NCBI RefSeq assembly: GCF_010183535.1
Contig: NC_071333.1
Coordinates: forward strand, 372,001-436,000
Direction of reading: 5' to 3'
Source of the DNA: Caenorhabditis remanei
Lineage: Eukaryota > Nematoda > Chromadorea > Rhabditida > Rhabditidae
DNA length: 64,000 nucleotides
Numbering within the stretch: the stretch's first letter is position 1; each line of letters opens with the position of its first letter. A program made the translations under genes and the position numbers. The notes beneath the pieces are model-generated. The model saw only the letters and a program-made list of their open reading frames with translations, made no database searches and was not told the origin of the DNA. Below, piece after piece: positions 22,985 to 33,223 of this stretch.

Positions 22985-24240
22985 TGCGTCGTAGGATATG
23001 AGACATTGTGACGACAAAGTCGTAAACACCGTCACGCAAAAATGCGGACTTTCAAAATTTAGTCATTTTTTGAGAATTTTTATTAAAATTTAACTGATAA
23101 TTGCTCAAATTTTACGCTTATTTTGCATTCTCTTCACAACTTTGTTGATTTTCGCTCATTCCGATCGAGATTTACTCATTTTTAACGTTTCGCCGGCCGT
23201 TTTTTCATTGTTTTTTTTGATTTTAATCAGGGATTTTTTTTAAAATTAATTACTCATTTTCTGAGATATGTATCACTTTTAGAGTAGAAAAAGACAATAA
23301 TGAGAAGTTGTCGTAGAATATAAGACATTGTGACGTCACGGTCGTAAACACCGTCACGCAAAATGTCGGACCTTCAAAATTTAGATGATTTTTGAGAGTT
23401 TTTGCTGAAATTTACTAGAAATTGCTCAATTTTCACGCTTTTTGTGCATTTTTTTCACCAATTTTTCGATTTTCTCTCCTCCCGATCGTGTATTACTAAT
23501 TTTAAACGTTTCGCCGGTCGTTTTTTTCATAGTTGTCGCGGATTTTAATAAGAGAATATTTTGAAATTTAATTATTCTTGTCCGCCGCTTCTCTGTTGTT
23601 TTTAATGATAGTCATGTATTGATTACTAGTTTTTCGCTGCTTCTTCGTTGTTTTTAATGATTATCATACTCGTTGTCAGAAATGTATTATGAATTCAATT
23701 TTTCTGTGCATGAGAAGACCGCGCCGCACACACGCGGCGGCCACGCCCATTTTTTGCGACAGTGTTCAAAAATGGAACGCAGCGTTAAAATGGAAGTGGG
23801 CTTGGTCGCCGCGTGTGTGCGGCGCGGTCTTCTCATGCACAGAATAAATGAAATCATAATAGATTTTTTTATGACTGAAAAGTAGCTAAAAATAATTTTC
23901 ACATTTTTTGAGTTTTTATTGAAAGTTAACTGCTCTAATTTTACGCTTGTTCTGCTTTTTTTCTCACTAATTTGTGAATTTTTTTCCGTCCGCTTTTAAT
24001 TCAGTCTTTTTCGAGTTTAGTTATTTAGAGAGCTTCAAAGTATTGATTATTACTTTTCGGAGATTCTTCGTTGCTTTTAATAATCATCATGCTCGTTGTC
24101 AGTAGAATCGATCATTTCGATCAGTAGAAAAAAACAATAACGAGAAGTTCTCGTATGATATGAGACATTGTGACGACACGGCCGTAAACACCGTCACGCA
24201 AAAATGCGGACCTTCAAAATTGTGATATTTTTTTATTGTT
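22985..24240. repeat. Dispersed tandem repeat, three main copies
   Basis: A block of about 70 nt (GAGACATTGTGACG ... GTCGTAAACACCGTCACGCAAAA, then CTTCAAAAT) starts near 22990, 23312 and 24153. It is followed each time by similar AT-rich sequence with ATTGCTCAA.TTTTACGCTT and TTCGCCGGTCGTTTTTTC. Copies 2 and 3 are separated by a GC-rich hairpin element and by additional diverged units with GTTGCTTTTAATGATTATCAT. The block AAACACCG.GACGCAAAA recurs singly near 40868. Confidence 0.8.
23702..23844. mobile_element. 143-bp GC-rich hairpin MITE
   Basis: The arm TTCTGTGCATGAGAAGACCG continuing through GCGCCGCACACACGCGGCG (23702-23749) is matched inverted at 23796-23844 with only a few mismatches, around a loop of about 46 bases. 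It is far more GC-rich than the AT-rich repeat DNA around it. It has no coding capacity and could form a stable stem. Confidence 0.9.
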
Positions 24241-25191
24241 TTTGCTGAAATTTTTTGAAAATTGCTCAATTTTTACGCTTTTTGTGCATTTTGCTTACTA
24301 TTTTGTTAATTTTCGTTTCTTCCGATCGTGTTTATCTCATTTTTACGCGTCACCGACCGTTTTTTCCGATTGTTTTCTCCGTTGCTTTTCATGATTATAA
24401 TGTTCGTTTTTTGAGATGCCGATCACTTAAAACTGCGGAACTTCGAAATTTTGATATTATTTGAGTTTTCGTTGAGGTATACTGGTTATCACTCAAACTC
24501 AACCTATTTTTTGCATTTTGTTCGCTAATTTCTTTTGATATTCTATCCTTCCAATCAAGATTGTTCTTTTTTTTACGTTTCGCCAATCGTTTTTAAGTCA
24601 GGTTTTGCCTAGTTTAGTTAGAGATCTTCAATATATTGATTATTACTGTTTCGCTACTTCTCCGTTGTTTTTAATCGTGCTCATCAACAGAAGTGTCGAT
24701 CACTTTTGAAAGTGAAAACTGACAAAAGTGTTGTCCAACCAAATCCGGACTTAAGAAATCTAATAGCGGTCATCCACAGCAGTTCCTTTCAAGTTTTCTA
24801 CCATTTTCACATCCGATTTTCACATTGTGTCGCGAATTTTCGAGTTTTCGTCCCTGTAACGGTTGTTTAACACATTTTCTCAGCTGCAAAATTTTGAAAT
24901 ACGAAATTACTGTAGCTTTTCTTTTGGCAACATCTTTCTACCGTTTTCTTCTGTTTTTTCTGCAGTAGTTCTTTATGTCGATATTCTATTCTCTCTAGCT
25001 GTATTGTTGTTTTCTGCGTTCATAAAAATGCTTCAAAGTTCTGCCAAACTCTAATTTCCTACTCATTCAAAAGTTTCTTCGTTTCCTATGAAATCTTTTT
25101 CGGGTTAAATCCGTTTTCACTGATTTCCTCGCGTCTTTTCTTATAATCTTTCTTGTTTCTTTCTAAAATCTCTTTCAATATTCTCATTTTC

Positions 25192-25364
25192 AGAAGCGAC
25201 AAAAAATAGTTCTCGGAAACTTGAAGAAAAAGGCCACGATGAGTGTATTCAACAAGCACTCTAGCTTTTTTCAAGTTGAAGATCCTCTTACGGGAGGTCT
25301 TCGCACGCGTGTTAATCAGACATCTCCGGATCAGTGGCTAGTCTACTGTTCCATGCGTTTTGGA
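25192..25364 (+). pseudogene. Parental exon of the 134-bp array, unknown gene
   Basis: After an ATTTTCAG acceptor, an open exon reads KRQKIVLGNLKKKATMSVFN, then HSSFFQVEDPLTGGLRTRVN and DQWLVYCSMRFG, ending at a strong GGA|GTAAGT donor. The second half of this exon plus 45 bases of the following intron is the unit amplified in the downstream array. Whether the gene is still functional is unclear; no full exon chain could be built. The protein family is not recognised. Confidence 0.45.
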
Positions 25365-26857
25365 GTAAGTTCTGCACTCACAGAAGATATGGGAACCCCG
25401 TTCGCAAAGTCGAAGATCCTCTTACTGGAGGTCTTCGCACGCGTGTTAATCAGACATCTCCGGATCAGTGGCTAGTCTACTGTTCCATGCGTTTTGGAGT
25501 AAGTTCTGCACGCACAGAAGATATGGGAACCCCGTTCGCAAAGTCGAAGATCCTATTACTGGAGGTCTTCGCACGCGTGTTAATCAGACATCTCCGGATC
25601 AGTGGCTAGTCTACTGTTCCATGCGTTTTGGAGTAAGTTCTGCACGCACAGAAGATATGAGAGCCCCGTTCGCAAAGTCGAAGATCCTCTTACTGGAGGT
25701 CTTCGCACGCGTGTTAATCAGACATCTCCGGATCAGTGGCTAGTCTACTGTTCCATGCGTTTTGGAGTAAGTTCTGCACGCACAGAAGATATGAGAGCCC
25801 CGTTCGCAAAGTCGAAGATCCTCTTACTGGAGGTCTTCGCACGCGTGTTAATCAGACATCTCCGGATCAGTGGCTAGTTTACTGTTCCATGCGTTTTGGA
25901 GTAAGTTCTGCACGCACAGAAGATATGGGAACCCCGTTCGCAAAGTCGAAGATCCTCTTACTGGAGGTCTTCGCACGCGTGTTAATCAGACATCTCCGGA
26001 TCAGTGGCTAGTCTACTGTTCCATGCGTTTCGGAGTAAGTTCTGCACGCACAGAAGATATGCGAACCCCGTTCGCAAAGTCGAAGATCCTCTTACGGGAG
26101 GTCTTCGCACGCGTGTTAATCAGACATCTCCGGATCAGTGGCTAGTTTACTGTTCCATGCGTTTTGGAGTAAGTTCTGCACGCACAGAAGATATGGGAAC
26201 CCCGTTCGCAAAGTCGAAGATCCTCTTACTGGAGGTCTTCGCACGCGTGTTAATCAGACATCTCCGGATCAGTGGCTAGTCTACTGTTCCATGCGTTTTG
26301 GAGTAAGTTCTGCACGCACAGAAGATATGGGAACCCCGTTCGCAAAGTCGAAGATCCTCTTACTGGAGGTCTTCGCACGCGTGTTAATCAGACATCTCCG
26401 GATCAGTGGCTAGTCTACTGTTCCATGCGTTTTGGAGTAAGTTCTGCACGCACAGAAGATATGCGAACCCCGTTCGCAAAGTCGAAGATCCTCTTACGGG
26501 AGGTCTTCGCACGCGTGTTAATCAGACATCTCCGGATCAGTGGCTAGTCTACTGTTCCATGCGTTTTGGAGTAAGTTCTGCACGCACAGAAGATATGCGA
26601 ACCCCGTTCGCAAAGTCGAAGATCCTCTTACTGGAGGTCTTCGCACGCGTGTTAATCAGACATCTCCGGATCAGTGGCTAGTCTACTGTTCCATGCGTTT
26701 TGGAGTAAGTTCTGCACGCACAGAATATATGAGAGCCCCGTTCGCAAAGTCGAAGATCCTCTTACGGGAGGTCTTCGCACGCGTGTTAATCAGACATCTC
26801 CGGATCAGTGGCTAGTTTACTGTTCCATGCGTTTTGGAGCAAGTTCTGCACGCACAA
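25275..26857. repeat. 134-bp tandem array, 12 units
   Basis: Twelve units follow each other at exactly 134 bp; the GGAGTAAGT landmark falls at 25365 and every 134 bases to 26839. Each unit is about 89 bases of former exon plus about 45 bases of former intron. The first eleven keep GTAAGT, and the last has GCAAGT. Units differ at only a few positions (ATGGGAACC/ATGAGAGCC/ATGCGAACC, CTTACTGGA/CTTACGGGA), so the expansion is recent or homogenised. As 134 is not a multiple of 3, the units cannot encode one continuous repeat protein unless spliced. Confidence 0.97.
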
Positions 26858-27028
26858 TTCGCGATGATTACATCCACGCGGAATGATCCGGTGATTACGA
26901 TTATGAGCGAATTAGAGGACAGAAGTATAGGAAGACAACGAAGACAAAGCAGAAGGAATGAAGCTGATGAAGGCAACTGGAAACTGAAGGAATTCAATCA
27001 GATGAACACGGTGCGTTTTGAAAAGTGA
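26834..27028 (+). pseudogene. Open stretch after the 134-bp array
   Basis: After the last repeat unit an open frame continues with NDPVITIMSELEDRSIGRQR, then RRQSRRNEADEGNWKLKEFN and QMNT, before GTGCGT. Its charged composition looks coding, but its link to the repeat exon or to the NOT3-like fragment downstream cannot be established. Confidence 0.35.
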
Positions 27029-27244
27029 GTCCACAGGGGGCGAAGACGGCCAATGAGACGCACGGAAGTTATTGCAACCCGGACACGCGTTTTTAGCAAT
27101 AACAGCGCACACATTATCTAGTTTTGTCAGGCCTAATTTTAAGTAGTAAAGCATTGGTTTGTCCGTTTTTAGCGAAAGGTTTTCAATATGAAACATATTT
27201 GTTTCATTTTCCGGTTATTTGAGGTTTGTCTAAAAATGATTATT

Positions 27245-27770
27245 TAAGGCGGAAAAGATCTTCGAAGCACGAAGGAAGCCATAATGAAGGTGCACGTGAC
27301 TCGTTTAATGGCTCAATTGGAGAATTCATGCTTGGCTGGGACCTCTCGGACGCACATCGATGACACAAGAATTCGACGGACAGTTTGCTGCGTTGGAGCT
27401 GGCTTGCGCGAAAGCTACTTTTCCGTTGGGCAGTGAGAAACCGAGAAACTATTCGGCAAAAATGTCAAGCTGGTATGCCAAGCTGGTATGGACAAGTGAG
27501 TACTGTTTGTCATGAAACTTGTTTAAATTTCTAGCGTTTCAGACGGCTCCAAATACATCCGATAGTCTTGAATAATATTTTCGTTTGGGTCCCGATACGT
27601 TGTTCTTATTTTCAATTATATAACACTCGAGCTCAACTTCTTGCTGCAAAAGCCTTCAAGCAACTATCTTGGCGCTTCCACACTGAATATTTGACGTGGT
27701 TCCAACGACACGATGAGCAAAAACAAACCAATGACGATCAAATCACTGACGGTTACCAATAACTACAGGT
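27245..27770 (+). pseudogene. NOT3 (CCR4-NOT subunit) C-terminal pseudogene
   Basis: The segment translates, across frames, into recognisable pieces of the C terminus of NOT3/CNOT3 (worm ntl-3). They are QEFDGQFAALELACAK and EKPRNYSAKMSSWYAKLVWT, then after an intron (GTGAGT to TTTCAG, about 27494-27541) TAPNTSDSLE, a stop, YFRLGPDTLF, a frame change, and RAQLLAAKAFKQLSWRFHTE continuing YLTWFQRHDE. The NOT-box helix motif WRFHT.Y..WFQRH is diagnostic. The stop codon in the place of the conserved tyrosine, the frameshift and loss of the following beta-sheet segment show that it is dead. The retained intron means it arose by DNA duplication, not retroposition. The functional parent is not in this window. 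Confidence 0.85.
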
Positions 27771-27816
27771 GAGGATATAATGGATATAGCTGAAAATGAA
27801 GTGAGAAATTATTTCA

Positions 27817-27914
27817 GAATGGAGATGGAGAATCGATAAGTGTAGAGCAACAAATTAAACGGCTGAAAGTGGATCCGTCGAAATTGGAAGACAGAGAAGA
27901 TGAAGAATACTGAA
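27817..27914 (+). other. Isolated exon-like open stretch
   Basis: After an ATTTCAG acceptor, the frame NGDGESISVEQQIKRLKVDP continues SKLEDREDEEY and stops. It is too short to place. It follows the NOT3 pseudogene but does not match the NOT3 C terminus as I know it. Confidence 0.35.
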
Positions 27915-28283
27915 AGTCAAAGGAAAACAGATGAATTCTCTCAGTCGATACTCAAATTCGGCCTTTTCTCATGAAAGTAGTCAAATGTAGAATCTGGTGA
28001 GTGGTGAAACAAGTTGCTTTGTTCAATTGAAAGAATATTATGATTGATTTATATTGATTATTCTGAAAATAAATATTTATTGTGATCCCTGTTTTCTTAA
28101 GTTTTTTTTTAATTATTCATGGTAAAGGAATTAGAAAAAAACTGAGCTCAAAATGACAACATTGGGCTAGTAAAACTATTCAAAACAAACAATCGGAGGA
28201 AAATTCAAAAACAATAGAAAATTGAAGATGTGAATGATGAAGTAGAAGGTGGATGGATTGGATTGAAACGAGAGAGGAGTTTC

Positions 28284-28741
28284 TCATCGACGCCAGTGAG
28301 ACTGAAATAAAGCACCAGGATTAGCATATATATGTCAAGAAGTCATCTAACCTGATCTCCTTGTGGTCCTCCGTGACCTCCTTCTCCACCACCATGCACA
28401 CCACCACCGTATCCATCACCGAATCCAGCCGATCCGTGATTCGCTATCATCTGGGATTCCTGTCCGGTACGCATTTGAGCCATTGCGGCGACGCCGAGAC
28501 CGAAACCCACCTGAGTAAATAGAGAGTTAAGAAGAATTGATTGCATTCAAGAGTTATGCTAGCTGCTTTGCAAAGAGTTGTAACCGTATTTTATGCAGTC
28601 TTCTGAATCCTTGAAAGCTGCTCAACTGCTCTAGAAAGCTCTAGAAACTGATTAGGCGACACCCAGAGCTCCACGGCTTTTCCGGTTGCTGCTCACCTGC
28701 ATTGCCTGCATAACTTCTGACAGACTATGTTCATTGAACAT
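28284..28741 (-). CDS. Glycine-rich small protein, possibly partial
   Basis: Minus-strand exons: about 28741-28697 (FNEHSLSEVMQAMQ before GTGAGC), about 28511-28351 (VGFGLGVAAMAQMRTGQESQ then GFGDGYGGGVHGGGEGGHGG), and a short terminal exon SHWRR ending at 28284. The first two exons are separated by about 185 bp. A stop lies just upstream of the first in-frame ATG, so either this is a short complete protein or the 5' exons were lost. The decayed copy at 22.4 kb extends the first exon further N-terminally (SFLENLQSTLRTSG), which favours loss here. The Gly/His-rich tail could be disordered. Function unknown. Confidence 0.5.
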
Positions 28742-30088
28742 CTATCTGATTTTAAGAACACGACTATTATAATGGAATGGAATAAGGCAATTGCTTGTAG
28801 TTTTGGAACAGAAATCAAAGTTGAAACTCATAGAAGTTCAACTTCTTTTCAGTTTTTGATTTCAGAAATGAGACGTTTTTGGTTTCCAGAAAGACGTATC
28901 CCATTTCGTTTTCTATTTTCGTTGATAACTCAGTCCATTCTTAACAAGTTGACATGAAATTAAAGTGAAATAGAGGTGAACAAAATTTTTCGAAAAACAC
29001 CTTTTATCTCCAAAGTTTACTTTTCGCGCTTAGAACCCGTCATTTTTTCCCGTTGAAAAACGAAAAGTGAGATAATGTGTGGTGGGATGGTCACCAATAT
29101 AAGAACACACTGTTATGTACCTTGAAATCATTGAAATACTGCTCATTTTTCCCGACTTTGAAGTTGAGTTTCAAAAAACACTTTATAGAATTTGGTATTT
29201 GAATCCATAACTCATATTGTTTTTAACATTTCGGTACGGAATTAGTATCACAGTGAATAATTTTAGATTTTTTATCAGTTTTCATCAAAACATTTCCAGA
29301 AAATCACTTTGCCTCCAAAACTGCTCGTCGCACCCAAATATCATTCACTATTTCTCCTCTGGCAGAAGGGAAGGCCGGGTTGTGGGAGGAGAAAGGAGAA
29401 GAACGCCAGTTGTTGCGGGGTATGATATTATGGCTCATTTTTGTGAATGTTAAAAATCAATCACCTTAAATGACACACAAATTGTGAGAAATTGTGAAAT
29501 CCGAGAAAAAAATCAGACTTGTCAAAAATCGGGCCGGCCAGGCCCTTGACAAGTCTGAACAATATGAATTCCAAAATACTGGTCGAACTGATTCTTTGAA
29601 AATCCCCCAGATGTAATCTGCAGGCAAAAAGGAAAACTACACAGTTAAAGTGGGAGAAATGATATTTATTAAACTTTAGGTAAATTATTATTATATTAAT
29701 ACATCGAATATCCAATGATAAAGACAAGAAAACGAGAATAAAAGTCTCTGAAAATGAACAGTTACGGTTTCAAGAAAATAATTTAAGACAGTGTTGTTTG
29801 AGTGTGGAGAATTATATAACAGATCTTGCTCATCTTTTGAATTCCAGAAAACTAAATTCAGCAAATATTGCTCTACACGCTACCGTACATCTTTCAATGT
29901 CAGGTAGCAGTTTTCAATTAGAACGTTTTTCTTTTAGTGTGACGGGAACATAGGTTTAATGATTGTTCATGAGAAAGTTTCTCTGAAGCAGTTGTTCACT
30001 GAATAGAGTTCTATTTACACTATAGTCATCATAACAGGAATGAGGGCACATTGAGGCATTCGCCAACTGCTCATAATCAGACGTATAA
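28742..30088. other. Intergenic DNA
   Basis: Apart from the short hairpin near 29516, I see no supported gene. Short ORFs are AT-rich and lack splice context. Confidence 0.45.
29516..29557. repeat. Short CGGGCCGGCC hairpin
   Basis: AGACTTGTCAAAAATCGGGCCGG followed by CCAGGCCCTTGACAAGTCT folds on itself. It shares ends and core with the larger inverted-repeat element at 43.9-44.2 kb. Confidence 0.7.
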
Positions 30089-30647
30089 TTATTTCTGACG
30101 CCGAACACAAGACGTGACAACATGATGAAGACGTGACTGTGGTGGACTCGGTGTCAAAATTGACGGTTTCTCTAGTTTCCCAAATCCCACCATTATCAAA
30201 TGGCTTTGGTTAACAAAACGAGATTTGTAGCCTTGCTCCAGGTGCTCAATTGTTCTCATCATCTTATCAAACATCCCGCGGCGACTCTGAAAGCTTAAAT
30301 AAGCTGCCCGCCAATAAACCATGATGGATACCTCAGTGAAGTAGCGACACCCAAACTGGTAGGCTATTTGGTAGCGGCGAAGCAAGTCCAATGTGACGGT
30401 TTGGATTCCTCGGCGACGATTTTTGAGAGTGTTCTGAAATTTTTTGAATGTACGCAGAAAAGTGGGATGAGAGCTTACCAAAGCTTCTTGATTATTCTCA
30501 ACAAAACATTTTCTCTGATAAATTTCGTTCTGAACCCAAAATTATTGAAAACCAGAAAATGTAACAGACACTTACCTTCTCCTCATTGGATGCCACCCGT
30601 CGCCTAGAAAATGAAGAGATACTAAGTTCTTTAAACTCAGAATCCAT
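30089..30647 (-). CDS. Unknown 155-residue basic protein
   Basis: Exons 30647-30576, 30529-30479 and 30433-30089 join in phase and encode 155 residues starting MDSEFKELSISSFSRRR. The third exon is rich in Arg, Tyr and aromatic residues (LLRRYQIAYQFGCRYFTEVS), likely helical, and ends with a Pro/Ser stretch and CVRRQK. No signal peptide, clear membrane span or domain is recognised. The ATG is the only in-frame start found upstream of the first donor. Its size and three-exon plan resemble the small helical family at 11-16 kb, but I see no sequence similarity beyond composition. Confidence 0.65.
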
Positions 30648-31387
30648 TTAGAGAAAATTCAGAAAGTATCGATAAAATATTAAACACAATCTTTCTTAAT
30701 GCTCGAACCGCGCCGAACCCATAAACATTTTTTTCTTCAAAAAAATTCTATCCCGAGAAAATTAATACTTCTCTCCTATTTTGGACGCTAATTCCATGTT
30801 TCCCATTACTCTTGACTCATATCACCTTTTTACTCATTTGCCGAGTAATCAAACGAATGTGTTCTACGAACGACGTTTGTGCTTAAAAAGTGTAGGCATG
30901 GGTCTGAAACTTGGGATAATTTGAGATGGAGTTCATGGAAAGCATAGATGTGGAGCTAGGGTGTAACAGACAATTATGAAGCGTAACAGAAATGAAGAAT
31001 TTGTAACTGACGACCTTGCTTACGGTAACTCATCAACGATTTTGATATCAGCAACTCACCATTCTTGATCACTATTTTTCCTCTATTTCAGTCACTGTAT
31101 CTGACAATTTGGTCACTGTAACTAGCAATTTTAATCACTGGAATCAAACATTTTTGTCGTTGAAAAGGAAGATTGGGGTCACTGTGAATTATATGAGGTA
31201 TTTGCATCGTAGAATGACACTGCGGCCTGAATTTTAGATAATCTGGTTCCCAGGACTTCCTCTTTTTTGCTGGTTCAATATGTCTTTCGGCTTCTTCTGA
31301 TCCATGTTTAATCACGATACTGCAAAAAGCAGAGGATAATGAGTGATGTAGGTGGAATTTACAGTGATCTGAATGTCCAAATGATCT
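30648..31387. other. Intergenic DNA
   Basis: A 102-codon ORF on the minus strand (31088-31396) overlaps the ENTH remnant and has no splice or homology support. I see no other gene. Confidence 0.45.
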
Positions 31388-31615
31388 ACTTTTCAAGTAT
31401 TTAGGTCATCATCTAGTGCATATCAAAAGTATCCAACTTCTCAGCCAATGTCCATCCGGAAACATCAACTTCCTGCAAGTGGTGATCATCCGAGACAGTC
31501 TTCGAGATGTGTTCAGAATCCTTACTGATGAAGAATACCTTGAGTAGCAGCAGACAGACAGAAACAAAACCTATCCGGAGCATGAATCATCGGAGATCAG
31601 ATTTTCCGGAACTTT
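31388..31615 (+). pseudogene. Broken partial copy of the ENTH-domain gene
   Basis: This stretch aligns with exon 2 of the intact gene at 32364-33223, including the preceding ACTTTTCA acceptor region. Shared blocks are CAACTTCTCAGCCAATGTCCAT/CAGCTTCTCAGCGAATACCCAT, GAGACAGTCTTCGAGATGTGTTCAGAATCCTTACTGATG, and CAGACAGACAGAAAC. The codon corresponding to Lys in EKQQ is TAG here and there are small indels, so it is not functional. Exons 1 and 3 were not found beside it. Confidence 0.88.
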
Positions 31616-32363
31616 TATGCTGTTAAAATTAGGTATAGGCTTAAAGTTGTGTCAGAAATTCAGAAAACTGATTATCCGTCTCAAATATTTTTAAATATGC
31701 TTTAACAGCTTTCTTTTCGTCAATTTCCAGGCATACAATGTTCTTCACTTTCAACAAATGCATTCTCCCTCGCCGTTCCTGCATAATGATCATCTAAAAA
31801 AAGATTTTTTATAGCTCCCCAAAAAAACATACATCGATTTCCCCCTTTCCCTCCGATAGTCTATTTCCCTTTCCCCCCTTTTGCCCTTTCCATTCTCCCC
31901 ATTTCCCATGACATTTTTTGTTTAATTTTTGGAAAAAAAGTGCTACATAATACCTATTAGGTAGTTAAATGTGACCGCCCCGCCTTCTGCTGCTTTGGGG
32001 TGAGATGGAAGGGGCTCATATTGGGCAATGACCATTCATTCTTTTTTTGTACGAGCCCTGGGGCATTACCGTAGTTTTCTCGAATAATTTTTTTTTCTTT
32101 CAACCTAAACTTATAGAATTTTGACGTAGAGATATAGTTAGCCAATATTCAGTAAGATTTTTGATAAAGAGAAAATCGGGCCGCTATCCTAGCTGTAGAT
32201 TAAAACAATGCATGAAATATTGCTATGAGCCACTGAAAATTTAGAATATCTGGTTTCCCGATCAGTTTCTAGAGTTCAAAATTTTTGTCGTTTGAGAATA
32301 ATGTTTCTCTGAATTTTTTTTCTCTATTCTCCTCTGAACTTGTTGAAACTCGCATTTTCAGAA

Positions 32364-33223
32364 ATGCTCCATTCGCTCAGACAAGCTCGTCGTTCGCTCA
32401 AAAATGTTATCGCTGGGAACACGTTGGTTATCAAAAAAACCTTGTTTGTCACTAGCAATGACAGAAGAGACATTAGGGATGAAGACGTCATGGAGATCTC
32501 AGACGCCACGTGGCAATCTTGGAATGTAAACGGGATTGTTTCGATTGTCATGAATAGATTGAATGATCACGCTCAACCGACCCATAAACTCAAAGCCGCG
32601 TACCTTCTTCACTACCTTCTGATTCATGGAAGCCAAAAGGTCAGTTTCTATTACTTCTCATATTTCTTCTGACTATCACTTTTCAGATATTTAAAAAGTT
32701 CTCGAGGCATATTGAGAGACTCCAGCTTCTCAGCGAATACCCATTTGGACATAAAAATCATACCAATCTCGTGCAAGACATGATCATAAAAGACACTCTT
32801 CGAAATGTTCTCAGACTCCTTACGGATCCAGAATTCCTTGAGAAGCAGCAGAGAGACAGAAATGAGACATATCCGGAACGCATCAGAAGAGAATCGAGGA
32901 AGAAGTTCGAAAACTATGCTCGTCGTGAGTTGATAATAGTCTGAAATTGAAAACTTGCCAACTTTTTAGAAATAGCTGCCGAGCATCTCGCCCTTGACCA
33001 AGTCGCCTATGTCAACATCAACTTCGAATCGGAAAACGAGTTGGAGGATAACTTGATCGACTTCAGCGATAAAGTTGAGAAATTTGACGATGAATCGGTG
33101 TCGCGTAATTCTTTTGAAATCTCCATCGGAGAAAGTCAGTTACATTACAACCAAACTTTCAACTATTATCATTTTTCAGCCAGCGACGAGTTCCCCCTCT
33201 GGAAGGAGAGCTTACTTATCTGA
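32364..33223 (+). CDS. ENTH-domain (epsin-like) endocytic adaptor
   Basis: Four exons (32364-32639, 32687-32924, 32970-33134, 33180-33223) give 240 residues. The ATG lies two bases after a CATTTTCAG acceptor, a typical trans-splice position. Residues 1-150 match the epsin N-terminal homology fold: ATSND-like VTSNDRRD, EISDATWQSW, IVMNRLNDHAQPTHKLKAAY with LLHYLLIHGS, then FSRHIERLQLLSEYPF and IIKDTLRNVLRLLTDPEFLE with an R following. ENTH domains bind PtdIns(4,5)P2 and help bend membrane during clathrin-mediated uptake. The basic N-terminal helix 0 region (SLRQARRSLK) is present. The C-terminal part is short and acidic with EFPLWKESLLI at the end. It lacks obvious UIM, DPW or NPF motifs, so it is much shorter than classical epsin (usually above 500 residues). 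It is likely a worm-specific paralog. Confidence 0.88.

Noticed and set aside
25275..26857. CRISPR-like array
   Set aside because: There are no unique spacers; the whole 134-bp unit is repeated, and the genome is plainly that of a nematode.
25221..26886. A series of 91-residue ORFs, one per 134-bp unit, that might be read as tandem genes
   Set aside because: They arise because 134 is not a multiple of 3, so each frame crosses into the next unit and stops. They include intron sequence after GTAAGT and start at non-ATG codons.
31088..31396. 102-codon minus-strand ORF as a gene
   Set aside because: It overlaps the antisense of the ENTH remnant, starts without supporting signals and resembles nothing.
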